64,000 bases of DNA from Eubacterium oxidoreducens (GCF_900104415.1 NZ_FMXR01000019.1:1-64000); one strand, 5' to 3'. Positions 26,319 to 36,697 are shown, counted from the stretch's first letter. A program made the numbers and translations. Notes: generated from the sequence alone by a model not told the origin.

Positions 26319-26587
26319 GTGTGTTTACACCTCCATAATTTCTAAATCTTTTCTATTCTTGAAATGATTCCCCCATGCAGCTCCGGTTGCCCGGCCTGAA
26401 ATGTGTGCATTTCCTAATCATTTCACCTACGATTTTGTACCCTATGGTACGTTCCCTTCTTCGTAAATATCCTCTCGGTATAAAAGACATTTATCCAGCG
26501 AAGTAACTGTTATTATGAACAGTCGCCTTAAGATAGTCAGCGACTGCAGCCGCACATAATTAAATAGTCTGCAAATAGTCTGAGAAA
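26319..26587 (-). promoter_or_regulatory. Structured leader before rpsM
   Basis: On the minus strand the RNA could fold into a closing stem TGAAATGATT/AATCATTTCA (plus 26416-26425 with 26360-26369) holding two hairpins: GAAATG-CACA-CATTTC (26408-26413 with 26398-26403) and CCGG-GCAA-CCGG (26391-26394 with 26383-26386). This makes a three-way junction 30-40 bases before the rpsM ribosome binding site. A short GTACC-type hairpin lies just upstream. The location suggests S4-type feedback control of the alpha genes, but no ligand is proven. Confidence 0.6.
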
Positions 26588-26701
26588 TTATCCCTGTCTT
26601 TGCTTATGCTTTGGGTTTTCGCAGATAATTCTTACACGTCCTTTTCTCTTAATGACTTTGCATTTTTCACAAATAGGTTTCACTGATGATCTTACTTTCA
26701 C
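26588..26701 (-). CDS. rpmJ: 50S ribosomal protein L36
   Basis: A 37-residue frame starts at GTG 26701, with GAGGATTTGAC upstream, and ends at TAA 26588. The protein is the zinc-binding L36 form ([20 protein letters not shown], then Cys and His near the end). It was found by direct translation of the gap between infA and rpsM, its standard place. Confidence 0.95.
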   Translation of the reverse strand: MKVRSSVKPICEKCKVIKRKGRVRIICENPKHKQRQG

Positions 26702-26757
26702 GTCAAATCCTCCTTTCTGTTAAAGCCTGTTTTTTGCATAACTATTAGGGCACTATA

Positions 26758-26792
26758 AAAGCGTCCGCATGATATTATATCACGGACGCTTT
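26758..26792 (-). terminator. Internal hairpin between infA and rpmJ
   Basis: AAAGCGTCCG (26758-26767) is the exact complement of CGGACGCTTT (26783-26792), and the loop itself folds as TGATA/TATCA. On the minus strand the stem is followed by TTTTATAG. It looks like a weak or conditional terminator, or a processing site, inside the superoperon. Confidence 0.6.
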
Positions 26793-26827
26793 CCCTTTGC
26801 AAGATTATTTTAACCGATTTTTTTGCT

Positions 26828-27046
26828 TTATTTATCTCTCCAAACGATTCTTCCTTTTGTAAGATCATATGGAGAAAGCTCTAAGGTTACAGTATCTCCC
26901 GGAAGAATTCGAATATAATTCATGCGGAGCTTTCCACTAATATGTGCCAGCACCTGATGACCATTCTCAAGTTCTACCTGAAACATCGCATTCGGTAACT
27001 TCTCAACAACTTTTCCTTCAACTTCAATTACATCTGCTTTAGACAT
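26828..27046 (-). CDS. infA: Translation initiation factor IF-1
   Basis: IF-1 (72 residues) is a single S1/OB-fold protein that binds the 30S A site. The start [20 protein letters not shown] and [20 protein letters not shown] are typical. It follows the KOW protein gene by 17 bases. Confidence 0.98.
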   Translation of the reverse strand: MSKADVIEVEGKVVEKLPNAMFQVELENGHQVLAHISGKLRMNYIRILPGDTVTLELSPYDLTKGRIVWRDK

Positions 27047-27063
27047 TTTAAACCTCCATCTAT

Positions 27064-27315
27064 CTACCTGTCTTGATAAGCTTTTAATGCTTTTCTTATT
27101 TGTGCATTCTCATCTTGAACATCTTCGCTTAATATATCGACAACCTTTTGTGGAATCTGAGTAATAAGCTGTAGATGTTTCTTTTTTTTCTTCTTAGGAT
27201 GCTCAATTTTTTTAAGGTAACCATCCGTAAGATAATAATAGTTATCATCTTCTTTGCATATATAATAAACCTTACCGGTATCATGACCGGCTTTGGATCT
27301 AGCTAATCGAATCAT
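27064..27315 (-). CDS. KOW-domain RNA-binding protein (L14e-like)
   Basis: This 83-residue protein has an N-terminal KOW motif region ([20 protein letters not shown]) and a Lys-rich stretch (KKKKKKH near 41-47). Clostridia commonly encode such a protein between map and infA; it is annotated as KOW or L14e/L6e/L27e-like. Binding to rRNA or the ribosome is probable by composition and context. It starts four bases after the map stop. Confidence 0.75.
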   Translation of the reverse strand: MIRLARSKAGHDTGKVYYICKEDDNYYYLTDGYLKKIEHPKKKKKKHLQLITQIPQKVVDILSEDVQDENAQIRKALKAYQDR

Positions 27316-27319
27316 ATAT

Positions 27320-28105
27320 TTACACCTTCCAGATGCCTTCTTTCATCTCATCTTCTGTCAAAGTGAGAATCTCAGGCTGACCATCCGTGATAAGAATTGT
27401 ATTTTCGTAATGTGCAGATAACGAACCATCCTCTGTAACGACAGTCCAATCGTCATCCATCCACTCTACATCGAGTCGTCCTGCATTAATCATCGGCTCA
27501 ATTGCAAGTGTCATTCCCTTTTTTAGCAGAATTCCTCTTCGGCGCTGGTAAAAATTCGGAATCTCCGGTTCTTCATGGAGATTAGATCCAATTCCGTGTC
27601 CAACGAGATCTTCAACTACACCATACCCTCTTTCTTCACAGTAAGACGCAATCGCATTAGAAATATCATGCAAATGTCCACCGTCAACGGCCTTTTTTAT
27701 CCCTTCGAAGAAACTTTGTCTTGTATGAAATATCAAATCAGCGGCTTCTTTAGAAATCTCACCAATACCATGAGTTCTTGCAGCATCTGAATGATAACCT
27801 TTATGCTTAACTCCAATATCGAGACTTACGATATCTCCTTCAACAATGATACAATCTGCTCTTGGAATACCATGCACAACTTCATCATTTAATGATACAC
27901 ATACAGATGCGGGATAGCCCATGTAATTTTTAAACGAAGGCTCACATCCATAACTACGTATCATTTCTTCTCCAAGCTGATCAATGTCAAGTGTTGACAT
28001 TCCCGGTTTTAATGCTTTTCCCAGATCTTGATGAACTTTCGCCAAAATCTTTCCGGCTTCTTTCATAAGTTCAATCTCTCTGGCAGATTTAATTGATACT
28101 GGCAT
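27320..28105 (-). CDS. map: Methionine aminopeptidase, type I
   Basis: This 261-residue enzyme removes N-terminal Met from new proteins. Metal ligands are visible in the family order: D in SLDIGVKHKGYHSD, H in VGHGIG, E in MTLAIEPM, and E in YENTILIT. The N-terminus lacks the SEC-C zinc domain of some Firmicute forms. It begins three bases after adk. Confidence 0.96.
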   Translation of the reverse strand: MPVSIKSAREIELMKEAGKILAKVHQDLGKALKPGMSTLDIDQLGEEMIRSYGCEPSFKNYMGYPASVCVSLNDEVVHGIPRADCIIVEGDIVSLDIGVKHKGYHSDAARTHGIGEISKEAADLIFHTRQSFFEGIKKAVDGGHLHDISNAIASYCEERGYGVVEDLVGHGIGSNLHEEPEIPNFYQRRRGILLKKGMTLAIEPMINAGRLDVEWMDDDWTVVTEDGSLSAHYENTILITDGQPEILTLTEDEMKEGIWKV

Positions 28106-28108
28106 ATC

Positions 28109-28753
28109 TTAGGCCTCTAGAATTGCAGTAATATCTGCAAATACTTTCTTCATATCCTGTGTACCATCAACGCTCTTTAAGATTCCTACCTTCTTATAGT
28201 AATCGATAAGAGGTTGTGTCTGATCATGATAAACTTTAAGACGATTCTTTACTGTCTCAGGCTTATCATCATCTCTAAGAATTGTTTCTTTTCCGCATCT
28301 ATCACAGATTCCTTCTACTTTCGTTGGAATCGTAACAATATGATAAGTTGCTCCACAATTTACGCATGCTCTTCTTCCTGACATACGCTCAATAATATTT
28401 TCATCCGGCACATCAACATCGATTGCATAATCCATTGCTTCTCCGGCTTTTTCAAGTGCTGCTGTAAGTGCCTCTGCCTGTGGAATCGTTCTTGGAAATC
28501 CGTCAAGAACAAATCCGTTCTTACAATCATCCTGTCCGATACGATCGACAACAAGATCTACTACCAATTCATCCGGCACAAGATCTCCCTTGTCCATATA
28601 CTCTTTGGCTTTCTTTCCAAGAGGAGTTCCTTCTTTAATATTAGCACGGAAAATATCTCCTGTAGAAATATGCGGAATCGTATATTTATCTGCGATTTGT
28701 TTTGCCTGTGTACCTTTTCCGGCACCAGGAGCCCCCAACATAATAATCTTCAT
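28109..28753 (-). CDS. adk: Adenylate kinase
   Basis: The ATG at 28753 gives [20 protein letters not shown], the normal start of the family; a longer frame upstream overlaps the secY side and is not used. The 214-residue enzyme has the P-loop GAPGAGKGT and a LID domain with four cysteines (CVNCGATYH and CDRCGKET), the zinc-containing Gram-positive type. It interconverts ATP, ADP and AMP. Confidence 0.97.
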   Translation of the reverse strand: MKIIMLGAPGAGKGTQAKQIADKYTIPHISTGDIFRANIKEGTPLGKKAKEYMDKGDLVPDELVVDLVVDRIGQDDCKNGFVLDGFPRTIPQAEALTAALEKAGEAMDYAIDVDVPDENIIERMSGRRACVNCGATYHIVTIPTKVEGICDRCGKETILRDDDKPETVKNRLKVYHDQTQPLIDYYKKVGILKSVDGTQDMKKVFADITAILEA

Positions 28754-28841
28754 GATTAAAATCCTCCATAATTTTCGTAAAAACACATACAGAGATACGG
28801 ATGATCCGTATCTCTGCATAAATCATTATCATCCTTGGTAA

Positions 28842-30158
28842 TTAAGCATCTAAAAATCCCTTATAGTTACGTACTACCATCTGAGATTCAATCTGTTTAA
28901 TCGTTTCAATTACAACTCCAACAATGATAATGATGGATGTTCCACCGAAGGAAACATCAGCACCAAACCATCCATTGAAGAAAATTGGTATAAATGCTGT
29001 AATCGAAAGTCCGATTGCTCCAATAAAGATAATATAACCTAAAATTCTTTGTAAATAATCACTGGTTGATTTTCCCGGTCTGATTCCCGGAATAAATCCA
29101 CCCTGACGTTTCATATTATTTGCAATTTCCAAAGGATTAAATGTAATCGATGTATAGAAATATGCAAATGCAATAATTAGCAGAATATATACCGCAAGTC
29201 CAATAGAGTAAATCGGCTGATCCGGATTACACCAGTTTGACTGGGACAATCCTTTCAAAACCTTTCCCCAAAAACCTGTGCCTTCTGACTGTCCTGCTAA
29301 TGTTGCAATAACAACCGGAAACTGCATAATCGATTGTGCGAAGATGACCGGAATAACTCCGGCTGTATTGACCTTCAGAGGAATATTGGTGGATGCACCA
29401 CCAACCTGACGTCTTCCTTGAAGTTTCTTCGAATACTGTACAGGTATCTTTCTTTCCGCACCTTGAAGTACTACGACAAATACGACTGTCAGTATTATAA
29501 TCGCTGCAATAACAACGCCTGCAAGTGTTCCTCTTGCAATCGTCTTTCCTGAAATAAACTGCTCAAATAACGAACCAAGGTCATCAGGAATTCTGGAAAT
29601 AATATTAATTACCAAAACGATAGAAATACCATTTCCAACACCTTTTTCCGTAATGCGTTCACCAATCCACATAAGGATTGTCGATCCTGCGGTGAGTACC
29701 GCAACAACAGAAATTACATTTATTGCCGTAAATTCTGTCAAATAACCGTTTCTACCAAATCCGATTGCCATTGCTACTGACTCAAGAAGTGCAAGTCCAA
29801 CCGTAAGATAACGGGTAATTGCGGTAATCTTCTTTCTACCTTCCTCACCATCACGATGCATTTCCTCAATCTTAGGAATTGCAATCGTCAATAACTGCAT
29901 AATAATGGATGATGTGATATAAGGTGTAATATTTAATGCAAAAATAGACATATCCAAAAAAGAACCGCCAGTTACTGCATCAAAAAAGTTGAACGCATCA
30001 TTAGATTGACTTGAGAACCATTCGGTGAATAATTCTGTGTTAATTCCCGGTGCAGGAATCTGCGATCCAACCCTGATTACGATCAGCATTAAGAATGTAA
30101 ATATTATCCTCTGACGTATATCTTTTACCTTAAATGCATTTCGCAAAGTTTCAAGCAT
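28842..30158 (-). CDS. secY: Protein translocase subunit SecY
   Basis: SecY (438 residues) is the channel subunit of the Sec translocon with ten membrane segments. Signatures include GSQIPAPGIN near 31 and the conserved TFNPLEIANNMKRQGGFIPG near 331-350. The start overlaps the rplO stop by one base (TAATG). Confidence 0.98.
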   Translation of the reverse strand: MLETLRNAFKVKDIRQRIIFTFLMLIVIRVGSQIPAPGINTELFTEWFSSQSNDAFNFFDAVTGGSFLDMSIFALNITPYITSSIIMQLLTIAIPKIEEMHRDGEEGRKKITAITRYLTVGLALLESVAMAIGFGRNGYLTEFTAINVISVVAVLTAGSTILMWIGERITEKGVGNGISIVLVINIISRIPDDLGSLFEQFISGKTIARGTLAGVVIAAIIILTVVFVVVLQGAERKIPVQYSKKLQGRRQVGGASTNIPLKVNTAGVIPVIFAQSIMQFPVVIATLAGQSEGTGFWGKVLKGLSQSNWCNPDQPIYSIGLAVYILLIIAFAYFYTSITFNPLEIANNMKRQGGFIPGIRPGKSTSDYLQRILGYIIFIGAIGLSITAFIPIFFNGWFGADVSFGGTSIIIIVGVVIETIKQIESQMVVRNYKGFLDA

Positions 30159-30601
30159 TAGATCACCTCTGCTTTTCCACCAAGAGCCTCAATTTTTTCT
30201 TTTGCGCCAGCACTAAAAGCATTAGCCTGAACTGTGAGTTTCTTAGTAAGTGTACCATTGCCAAGAATCTTAACTCCATCACGAGGGTTCTTAACAATAC
30301 CTTTCTCTATTAATGTATCAATAGAAACTACTGCATCATTATCGAATACTTCTAAAGCTGACATATTAATTGCAACAATGTCCTTTGAATTTCTACAGGT
30401 GAATCCACGTTTTGGAATTCGTCTGTATAAAGGCATCTGTCCACCTTCAAAGCCCGGCTTTACTCCGCCGCCAGAACGAGCCTTCTGTCCTTTATGTCCT
30501 TTTCCGGCTGTCTTTCCATTTCCGGAACCATGTCCACGGCCTCTTCTGAAATTATCACTGTGCTTAGAACCATCTGCCGGTTTTAAATTTGATAAATCCA
30601 T
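30158..30601 (-). CDS. rplO: 50S ribosomal protein L15
   Basis: L15 (147 residues) binds 23S rRNA during late large-subunit assembly. The Gly/Arg-rich N-terminus ([20 protein letters not shown]) is diagnostic, followed by [18 protein letters not shown]. It is coupled to secY through a one-base overlap. Confidence 0.98.
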   Translation of the reverse strand: MDLSNLKPADGSKHSDNFRRGRGHGSGNGKTAGKGHKGQKARSGGGVKPGFEGGQMPLYRRIPKRGFTCRNSKDIVAINMSALEVFDNDAVVSIDTLIEKGIVKNPRDGVKILGNGTLTKKLTVQANAFSAGAKEKIEALGGKAEVI

Positions 30602-30632
30602 TTCGACACCTCCTCTAACTTAATAATTATAA

Positions 30633-30815
30633 TTAAATTTCTTCTACTTTTACTAAATGTTTTACCTGGAATACCATTCCCTGAACAGCTTTATTATTTG
30701 GAAGTTCTACAGACTTATTTAATTTCTTAAGTCCAAGAGCTTCAATTGTTTTCTTATGTTTAGGGATTGCTCCGATTGGAGATTTTACCAATGTAACTTT
30801 TAACTTATCTGCCAT
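30633..30815 (-). CDS. rpmD: 50S ribosomal protein L30
   Basis: L30 (60 residues) has the typical start KVTLVKSPIGAIPKHKKTIE and the LGLKKLNKSVELPNN core. It lies 14 bases after rpsE and 31 before rplO. Confidence 0.97.
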   Translation of the reverse strand: MADKLKVTLVKSPIGAIPKHKKTIEALGLKKLNKSVELPNNKAVQGMVFQVKHLVKVEEI

Positions 30816-30829
30816 TTTTATATGCCTCC

Positions 30830-31339
30830 TTAACCGAGAATCTCTTCTACGGACTTACCGCGAAGTTTTGCTACCTCTTCAGGGGATTTTAACTGGCTAA
30901 GAGCATCAATTGTAGCGAGTACAACGTTCTGCTTGTTATTAGATCCTAAAGATTTTGTACGAATGTTTTTGATTCCCGCAAGTTCACACACGCTACGTGC
31001 CGGACCTCCGGCAATAACACCAGTACCTTCAGGTGCTCTCTTTAATAAAACAGATGCTCCAGTATGTTTTCCTGAAATATCATGTGTAATACTGTTATTT
31101 TCATCAAGCTTTACAGTAATCAGCTTCTTAATAGCATCTTCTTTTCCTTTGCGAATTGCTTCCGGAATTTCAGTTGCTTTTCCAAGTCCTGCACCAACAT
31201 GACCTGCATTATCGCCAACAACAACCAAAGCTGTGAAACGCATGTTACGTCCACCTTTTACAACTTTTGTTACGCGCTTGATGGATACTACTTTTTCCGT
31301 TAATTCCAATTGACTTGCATCAATGATATTACGCTTCAT
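30830..31339 (-). CDS. rpsE: 30S ribosomal protein S5
   Basis: S5 (169 residues) acts in translational accuracy and mRNA unwinding. The S5 double-stranded RNA-binding domain is seen as [15 protein letters not shown], and the C-terminal domain follows. The sequence order and gap to rplR (15 bases) are standard. Confidence 0.98.
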   Translation of the reverse strand: MKRNIIDASQLELTEKVVSIKRVTKVVKGGRNMRFTALVVVGDNAGHVGAGLGKATEIPEAIRKGKEDAIKKLITVKLDENNSITHDISGKHTGASVLLKRAPEGTGVIAGGPARSVCELAGIKNIRTKSLGSNNKQNVVLATIDALSQLKSPEEVAKLRGKSVEEILG

Positions 31340-31354
31340 GTAACCGTTTCCTCC

Positions 31355-31723
31355 TTAAAATTCTAATCCAGCTTCTCTTGCTGCGTCAGCTAAAGCTTTC
31401 ACTTTACCCTCGTAGATAAAACCACCTCTGTCAAATACAACTGTAGTAATACCTTTATCTAAAGCCTTCTTTGCAATTACAGTTCCAAGATGAGCTGCTG
31501 CTTCAACATTGTTTGTCTTATCCAGTCCATCTTTAACTTCTTTTGAAAGAGTAGATGCTGAAACGAGTGTATTTCCAACTGTGTCATCAATAATCTGAGC
31601 GTACATGTGGTTATTACTTCTAAATACTGCCAGACGAGGTCTTGCAGATGTACCAGCCAAATGATGACGAATTCTTCTATGTTTCTTTGCACGAACCTGT
31701 GCTCTTGATTTCTTATTAACCAT
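31355..31723 (-). CDS. rplR: 50S ribosomal protein L18
   Basis: L18 (122 residues) binds 5S rRNA with L5. The basic N-terminus and [20 protein letters not shown] near 26-45 are characteristic. It ends AAREAGLEF, the normal C-terminus. Confidence 0.98.
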   Translation of the reverse strand: MVNKKSRAQVRAKKHRRIRHHLAGTSARPRLAVFRSNNHMYAQIIDDTVGNTLVSASTLSKEVKDGLDKTNNVEAAAHLGTVIAKKALDKGITTVVFDRGGFIYEGKVKALADAAREAGLEF

Positions 31724-31741
31724 TTTTCGTCACTCCTTTAC

Positions 31742-32278
31742 TTACTTACCTGTCTTACCAACCTTACGTCTGATTACTTCATCGACATATTTGATTCCCT
31801 TGCCCTTATAAGGTTCTGGTCTTCTCTTATCTCTGATTTCAGCAGCGTACTGGCCAACTTTCTCTTTATCGATACCTGATACAATGATCTTGTTTCCGTC
31901 AACTTTAGCTTCAAGACCTTCTGGATCTTCCATCTCAACCGGATGAGAGTAACCAAGGTTTAATGTAAGCTTATTGCCTGACTTAGATGCTCTGTATCCA
32001 ACACCGTTAACTTCAAGCTCTTTTGTGTAGCCTTCTGTTACACCAATAATCATATTATTGAGCAGTGTTCTTGTTAATCCATGTAATGATTTCATTTTCT
32101 TTAAATCATTTGGTCTGGAAACGATGATTTCTTCGCCTTCCTGCTTGATTTCCATTTCAGGTGCGAGATTTCTTTCAAGTGTTCCCTTTGGACCTTTTAC
32201 AGTCACTTGATTATTTTCTGCGATTGTGACAGTTACGCCTGCCGGAACCGCGATTGGCATTCTTCCTATACGTGACAT
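31742..32278 (-). CDS. rplF: 50S ribosomal protein L6
   Basis: L6 (178 residues) lies near the factor-binding site. The start [15 protein letters not shown] and the C-terminal [20 protein letters not shown] are family signatures. It is separated from rpsH by an unusual 216-base spacer but keeps its own AGGAGG site. Confidence 0.98.
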   Translation of the reverse strand: MSRIGRMPIAVPAGVTVTIAENNQVTVKGPKGTLERNLAPEMEIKQEGEEIIVSRPNDLKKMKSLHGLTRTLLNNMIIGVTEGYTKELEVNGVGYRASKSGNKLTLNLGYSHPVEMEDPEGLEAKVDGNKIIVSGIDKEKVGQYAAEIRDKRRPEPYKGKGIKYVDEVIRRKVGKTGK

Positions 32279-32494
32279 GCCCGTACCTCCTATAATTGGT
32301 TTAAAAAATATTTCTACTAAATTCTGTTACATTTTGTACAGTGTCTGAGACTCAATTACACTTAACAGTGAGAACGGCCTTACACTAATTTCGACCTTCG
32401 CTTCTCGGCTCGCTCTCATTAAGTTGCTTTCTTGGTTCTCTTTACTAAGCTCACTCTTCGCTGTCGCCAGGCTTCGCTAAGTTCCGAGAACGTC
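32279..32494 (-). other. Structured rpsH-rplF spacer with GCGAAG repeats
   Basis: This 216-base gap lacks a gene. On the minus strand AGCGAAG occurs three times and AGTAAAG once, and there are several possible stems: TTCTCGG with CCGAGAA, GTTCTC with GAGAAC, and CACTGTTAAGTG near the 3' end. It is far longer than the usual gap here and looks like an inserted repeat or a structured RNA region. I cannot name it. Confidence 0.5.
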
Positions 32495-32896
32495 CTACCA
32501 TACAAATGCTAACACTTCGCCTCCTACAGCGAGTTTTCTAGCTTCTTTATCTGTGATGATTCCCTGATTTGTTGAAAGGATTGCAATTCCAAGTCCTCCA
32601 AGAACCTTCGGGATTTCATCTTTTCCGGCATAAACACGAAGACCAGGTTTAGAAATTCTCTTGATTCCTGTAATAATCTTTTCGCTCTTATCCGGTGTAA
32701 ACTTAAGAGTTACACGAATTGTATCAAAACCATTGTTTTCGATCATTTCGTATTTCTCAATATATCCTTCATTAACTAAGATATCAGCAATTGCAACTTT
32801 CATCTTAGAAGAAGGGATATCAACTGTATCATGTTTTGCAGTATTTGCATTACGAATTCTTGTAAGCATATCTGCGATTGGATCGCTCATTGTCAT
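32495..32896 (-). CDS. rpsH: 30S ribosomal protein S8
   Basis: S8 (133 residues) binds the central domain of 16S rRNA; in many bacteria it also controls its own operon. [20 protein letters not shown] and the C-terminal [15 protein letters not shown] are diagnostic. The stop is followed by the unusual structured spacer. Confidence 0.98.
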   Translation of the reverse strand: MTMSDPIADMLTRIRNANTAKHDTVDIPSSKMKVAIADILVNEGYIEKYEMIENNGFDTIRVTLKFTPDKSEKIITGIKRISKPGLRVYAGKDEIPKVLGGLGIAILSTNQGIITDKEARKLAVGGEVLAFVW

Positions 32897-32933
32897 GATC
32901 TTTTTTCCTCCTATATCGTGTTATCTAAGAATC

Positions 32934-33119
32934 TTACCAGCTTGCTTTCTTAACTCCAGGAATCTGACCCTTGTATGCCAACTCTCTAAAGCAAATTCTG
33001 CAAATTCCGTATTTTCTTAAATAAGCATGTGGACGACCACAAATTCTGCAACGGCTATATTCTCTGGTAGAGAATTTCTGCTTGCGCTGCTGTTTAACTT
33101 TCATAGCTGTCTTAGCCAT
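32934..33119 (-). CDS. rpsZ: 30S ribosomal protein S14, zinc type
   Basis: This 61-residue S14 is the short zinc-binding form with CRICGRPH and CRICFRELA supplying four cysteines. Such type Z forms are typical of Firmicutes. It lies between rplE and rpsH. Confidence 0.97.
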   Translation of the reverse strand: MAKTAMKVKQQRKQKFSTREYSRCRICGRPHAYLRKYGICRICFRELAYKGQIPGVKKASW

Positions 33120-33146
33120 ATCTATTTCCTCCTAAAAACTGAAACC

Positions 33147-33686
33147 CTACTGTGCAAATGGCATGTTGAATAATGTTAATAATTCACGTGCCTCTTCATC
33201 TGTCTTTGCTGTTGTAACGAAAATGATATCCATGCCTCGAACTTTGTCGATCTGGTCATATTCAATTTCAGGGAAGATAAGCTGCTCTTTAATACCAAGA
33301 GCATAGTTACCTCTACCATCAAATGCATTAGGATTAATACCTCTAAAGTCACGCACACGTGGAAGTGCAAGATTAATCAGGCGATCAGCAAATTCATACA
33401 TCTTTTCACCTCTTAATGTAACTTTACATCCGATTGGCATTCCTTCTCTTAATTTGAAGTTAGCAATAGAATTCTTAGCTTTAGTCGTTACAGGCTTTTG
33501 TCCTGTAATCTGCTCCATATCTTTCATGGCAGCATCTAAAATTTTAGCGTTTTCTTTTGCTTCACCAACGCCCATGTTCACAACAATCTTGTCGAGCTTT
33601 GGCACTTCCATAATATTCTTATATCCAAATTTCTTGATCATAGCATCTACGATCTCATTTTGATATGTATCTCTAAGTCTACTCAC
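33147..33686 (-). CDS. rplE: 50S ribosomal protein L5
   Basis: L5 (179 residues) binds 5S rRNA and P-site t[21 protein letters not shown] near 31-48 and the C-terminal [19 protein letters not shown] are family features. Spacing to rplX is 22 bases. Confidence 0.98.
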   Translation of the reverse strand: MSRLRDTYQNEIVDAMIKKFGYKNIMEVPKLDKIVVNMGVGEAKENAKILDAAMKDMEQITGQKPVTTKAKNSIANFKLREGMPIGCKVTLRGEKMYEFADRLINLALPRVRDFRGINPNAFDGRGNYALGIKEQLIFPEIEYDQIDKVRGMDIIFVTTAKTDEEARELLTLFNMPFAQ

Positions 33687-33708
33687 TTAAACGGACCTCC
33701 TCTCTAAA

Positions 33709-34020
33709 TTAATCAATCACTTCGCCGCTCTTCTTAGCATAGCGAACTTTCTTGTCTCCATCCATCTTGAAACCTACACGAGTAGGAGTTCCTTTATGAA
33801 GGAGCATTACGTTAGAAATATCGATTGGTCCTTCCTGGTGAAGGATTCCGCCCTGCTGGTTCGCCATGCTTGGCTTAGCATGCTTTGTAACCATGTTGAT
33901 TCCTTCAACAAGGAGAGTGTTATTCTTAACATTAACAGCAATTACTTTGCCTTCTTTATCTTTATCTTTTCCGGCGATAACTTTAACCATGTCGCCTTTT
34001 TTAATTTTTAATGATGACAT
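33709..34020 (-). CDS. rplX: 50S ribosomal protein L24
   Basis: L24 (103 residues) starts large-subunit assembly and has the KOW motif [19 protein letters not shown] near 8-26. [20 protein letters not shown] is also typical. It follows rplN by 12 bases. Confidence 0.98.
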   Translation of the reverse strand: MSSLKIKKGDMVKVIAGKDKDKEGKVIAVNVKNNTLLVEGINMVTKHAKPSMANQQGGILHQEGPIDISNVMLLHKGTPTRVGFKMDGDKKVRYAKKSGEVID

Positions 34021-34032
34021 CTAAAGTACCTC

Positions 34033-34401
34033 CTATAATACTTCCGGAGCCAGTGAAACAATTTTCATAAACTGCTTATCACGAAGCTCTCTAGCTACAG
34101 GTCCAAAGATACGAGTTCCTCTTGGAGTATTATCATCTTTAATGATTACTGCAGCATTTTCATCAAATTTAATATATGATCCATCTTTACGACGTGCACC
34201 ACGAACTGTACGAACTACAACCGCTTTAACAACATCGCCTTTTTTAACAACACCGCCTGGTGTTACATCTTTAACAGTAGCAGTGATAACGTCACCGATG
34301 TTCGCATATCTTCTGGTAGAACCGCCCATAACGCGAATGCATAACAGTTCTTTTGCGCCGGTGTTATCAGCGACTTTAAGTCTTGTCTCCTGTTGTACCA
34401 T
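34033..34401 (-). CDS. rplN: 50S ribosomal protein L14
   Basis: L14 (122 residues) lies at the subunit interface. [20 protein letters not shown] and [20 protein letters not shown] are family signatures. It follows rpsQ by 18 bases. Confidence 0.98.
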   Translation of the reverse strand: MVQQETRLKVADNTGAKELLCIRVMGGSTRRYANIGDVITATVKDVTPGGVVKKGDVVKAVVVRTVRGARRKDGSYIKFDENAAVIIKDDNTPRGTRIFGPVARELRDKQFMKIVSLAPEVL

Positions 34402-34419
34402 GTTGGCAGCCTCCTTTTA

Positions 34420-34677
34420 TTATTTTGCTTTTTCTACGATTTCTACAAGTCTCCATCTCTTGTCTTTAGAGAGTGGTCTTGTTTCCATAACTTTAACAGT
34501 GTCACCAACATGGCTCTCATTGTTTTCGTCATGAGCTTTTAATTTATAAGTCTTCTTAACGATCTTGTTATATAATGGATGTCTTACATTATCACGTACC
34601 GCAACAACGATTGTCTTGTCCATCTTATCACTAACGACTTCGCCGATACGTGTTTTTCTAAGATTTCTTTCTTCCAC
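34420..34677 (-). CDS. rpsQ: 30S ribosomal protein S17
   Basis: S17 (85 residues) is an OB-fold protein binding the 5' domain of 16S rRNA. The core [18 protein letters not shown] and [19 protein letters not shown] are typical. It follows rpmC by 35 bases. Confidence 0.98.
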   Translation of the reverse strand: MEERNLRKTRIGEVVSDKMDKTIVVAVRDNVRHPLYNKIVKKTYKLKAHDENNESHVGDTVKVMETRPLSKDKRWRLVEIVEKAK

Positions 34678-34712
34678 GATATGATCTCCTTTCCTCTACG
34701 GATATCTATGCC

Positions 34713-34916
34713 TTACGCTTCAGCCTTTGTAGCAATTACAGTCTGAATTCTGGCAATGTTTCTTCTCACTTCTTTGATTCTACTTGTGTTGTCAAGCTGA
34801 TTAGTTGCATTCTGGAATCTCAAATTGAAAAGTTCTTTTTTAGCATCAACGAGCTGTGCATTTAATTCTTCAACGCTCTGTGTTCTTAATTCATCTAAAT
34901 ATGTCTTAGTTTTCAT
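34713..34916 (-). CDS. rpmC: 50S ribosomal protein L29
   Basis: The ATG at 34916 ([13 protein letters not shown]) is preferred over an in-frame GTG at 34925, giving 67 residues. L29 lies near the exit tunnel and helps dock trigger factor and SRP. Its start overlaps the rplP stop by 11 bases, so translation is probably coupled. Confidence 0.95.
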   Translation of the reverse strand: MKTKTYLDELRTQSVEELNAQLVDAKKELFNLRFQNATNQLDNTSRIKEVRRNIARIQTVIATKAEA

Positions 34917-35343
34917 TTGATTCACCGCCTTCTAAATCTGCACGTGAAACTACTTTACATTTAACCGGTAATTTATGTGTAGCAAGACGAAGAGCTTCTC
35001 TAGCTGTCTCTTCAGGAACTCCGGCGATTTCAAATAACACACGGCCTGGTTTTACTACAGCTACCCAATACTCTAATGCTCCTTTTCCGGAACCCATACG
35101 AGTTTCAGCTGGTTTTGCAGTTACTGGTTTGTCTGGAAAAATCTTGATCCAAACTTTACCGCCACGCTTTACATGACGTGTCATGGCGATACGGGCTGCT
35201 TCGATCTGGTTTGATCTGATCCAAGCCGGCTCTAATGCAACGATACCGTATTCACCATATGTGATTTTATTTCCTCTAAGCGCCTTACCTTTCATGCTGC
35301 CACGAAACTGTTTACGGCGTTTAACTCTCTTTGGCATTAACAT
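34906..35343 (-). CDS. rplP: 50S ribosomal protein L16
   Basis: L16 (145 residues) organises the A-site tRNA region. The start [20 protein letters not shown] is kept because the ATG overlaps the rpsC stop as TAATG and GGGAG lies nine bases upstream. The C-terminus [18 protein letters not shown] is conserved. Confidence 0.97.
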   Translation of the reverse strand: MLMPKRVKRRKQFRGSMKGKALRGNKITYGEYGIVALEPAWIRSNQIEAARIAMTRHVKRGGKVWIKIFPDKPVTAKPAETRMGSGKGALEYWVAVVKPGRVLFEIAGVPEETAREALRLATHKLPVKCKVVSRADLEGGESNEN

Positions 35344-35996
35344 TATTTATCGCTCCCTTCCTTTTCCTTTACAGGAAGTACTTCGCCCTTATAGATCCAT
35401 ACCTTTACACCTACTTTTCCGTAAGTTGTATCAGCTTCAGCGAATCCATAGTCAATATCTGCTCTAAGTGTCTGAAGTGGAATATTTCCTTCGCTATAGA
35501 ACTCTGTACGAGCCATATCAGCTCCGCCAAGACGTCCTGATACAGAAGTCTTGATACCAAGAGCTCCCGCCTTAAGAGCTCTACCCATGCAGCTCTTCAT
35601 AGCACGACGGAAAGAAATACGGTTCTCAAGCTGAAGTGCAATGTTTTCTGCAACAAGCTGAGCATCCTTGTCCGGCTTCTTAACTTCTTTGATATCTACG
35701 ATTAACTTCTTAGCAACCTGCTTTTGCAGTTCTGCCTTTACTCTTTCGATTTCAGCTCCGCCTTTACCGATAACAACACCAGGCTTAGCTGTGTAAAGAA
35801 TAACCTTTACGCGGTCAGATGCTCTTTCGATCTCGATCTTAGAAACACCTGCATTATATAACTTAGTCTTCAGGAATTTTCTGATATTGTAGTCCTCTAC
35901 CAGAAAATCTGCGAAATCATCTTCAGCATACCATTTTGAGTCCCAGTCTTTGATAACTCCGACTCTCAGGCCATGAGGATTAACTTTCTGTCCCAT
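35343..35996 (-). CDS. rpsC: 30S ribosomal protein S3
   Basis: S3 (217 residues) forms the mRNA entry region with helicase function. It has the KH domain ([20 protein letters not shown] near 73-92) and the C-terminal S3 domain with [12 protein letters not shown]. It overlaps rplP by one base. Confidence 0.98.
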   Translation of the reverse strand: MGQKVNPHGLRVGVIKDWDSKWYAEDDFADFLVEDYNIRKFLKTKLYNAGVSKIEIERASDRVKVILYTAKPGVVIGKGGAEIERVKAELQKQVAKKLIVDIKEVKKPDKDAQLVAENIALQLENRISFRRAMKSCMGRALKAGALGIKTSVSGRLGGADMARTEFYSEGNIPLQTLRADIDYGFAEADTTYGKVGVKVWIYKGEVLPVKEKEGSDK

Positions 35997-36007
35997 GATT
36001 GTCCTCC

Positions 36008-36394
36008 TTATCTTTCATTCAGCACGATTGTGATGTGGCTCATTCTCTTTTCGATTCTATAAGCTCTACCCTGTGCTCTTGGTCTGATTCTCTTCATTGT
36101 TGGTCCTTTATTAGCATAACACTCTTCAATATAAAGGTTTTCTGCTTTAAGTCCGTTATTGTTTTCAGCGTTTGCGATTGCTGACTTAAGCAGCTTTTCG
36201 ATTACGCTTGAGGCATATCTTGGGTTGTATGCTAAGATTGCAAGTGCAGTCTCTACATCTTTTCCTCTGATTGCATCTAATACGAAACATGCTTTTGTTA
36301 CTGACATTCTAGCGTAAGATAACTTAGCTGAAGGTCTTGTATCTTTCTGTGCATTTCTTTCTCTTTTTATCTGGGATCTATGTCCTTTTGCCAT
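36008..36394 (-). CDS. rplV: 50S ribosomal protein L22
   Basis: L22 (128 residues) lines the exit tunnel; its beta hairpin holds macrolide-resistance positions. The C-terminal [20 protein letters not shown] is diagnostic. It lies 21 bases after rpsS. Confidence 0.98.
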   Translation of the reverse strand: MAKGHRSQIKRERNAQKDTRPSAKLSYARMSVTKACFVLDAIRGKDVETALAILAYNPRYASSVIEKLLKSAIANAENNNGLKAENLYIEECYANKGPTMKRIRPRAQGRAYRIEKRMSHITIVLNER

Positions 36395-36415
36395 GAATGA
36401 AAACCTCCTTTACTA

Positions 36416-36697
36416 TTATTTTACTCTAGATTTCTTTTCATCTTTTCCATGTCCTCTATATGTTCTAGTAGCAACGAACTCTCCGAGTTTGTGTCCTACC
36501 ATATCTTCTGTAATATATACAGGCACATGTTTTCTTCCATCATGAACTGCGATTGTATGTCCAACCATCTGTGGGAAGATTGTAGAACGACGAGACCAGG
36601 TCTTAATTACCTGCTTATCTCCTGCTTCGTTCATTGCTTCAACCTTCTTTAATAAACTTGCATCCGCAAATGGTCCCTTTTTAAGTGAACGAGCCAT
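36416..36697 (-). CDS. rpsS: 30S ribosomal protein S19
   Basis: S19 (93 residues) is in the 30S head with S13. [19 protein letters not shown] and [20 protein letters not shown] are family signatures. Confidence 0.98.
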   Translation of the reverse strand: MARSLKKGPFADASLLKKVEAMNEAGDKQVIKTWSRRSTIFPQMVGHTIAVHDGRKHVPVYITEDMVGHKLGEFVATRTYRGHGKDEKKSRVK

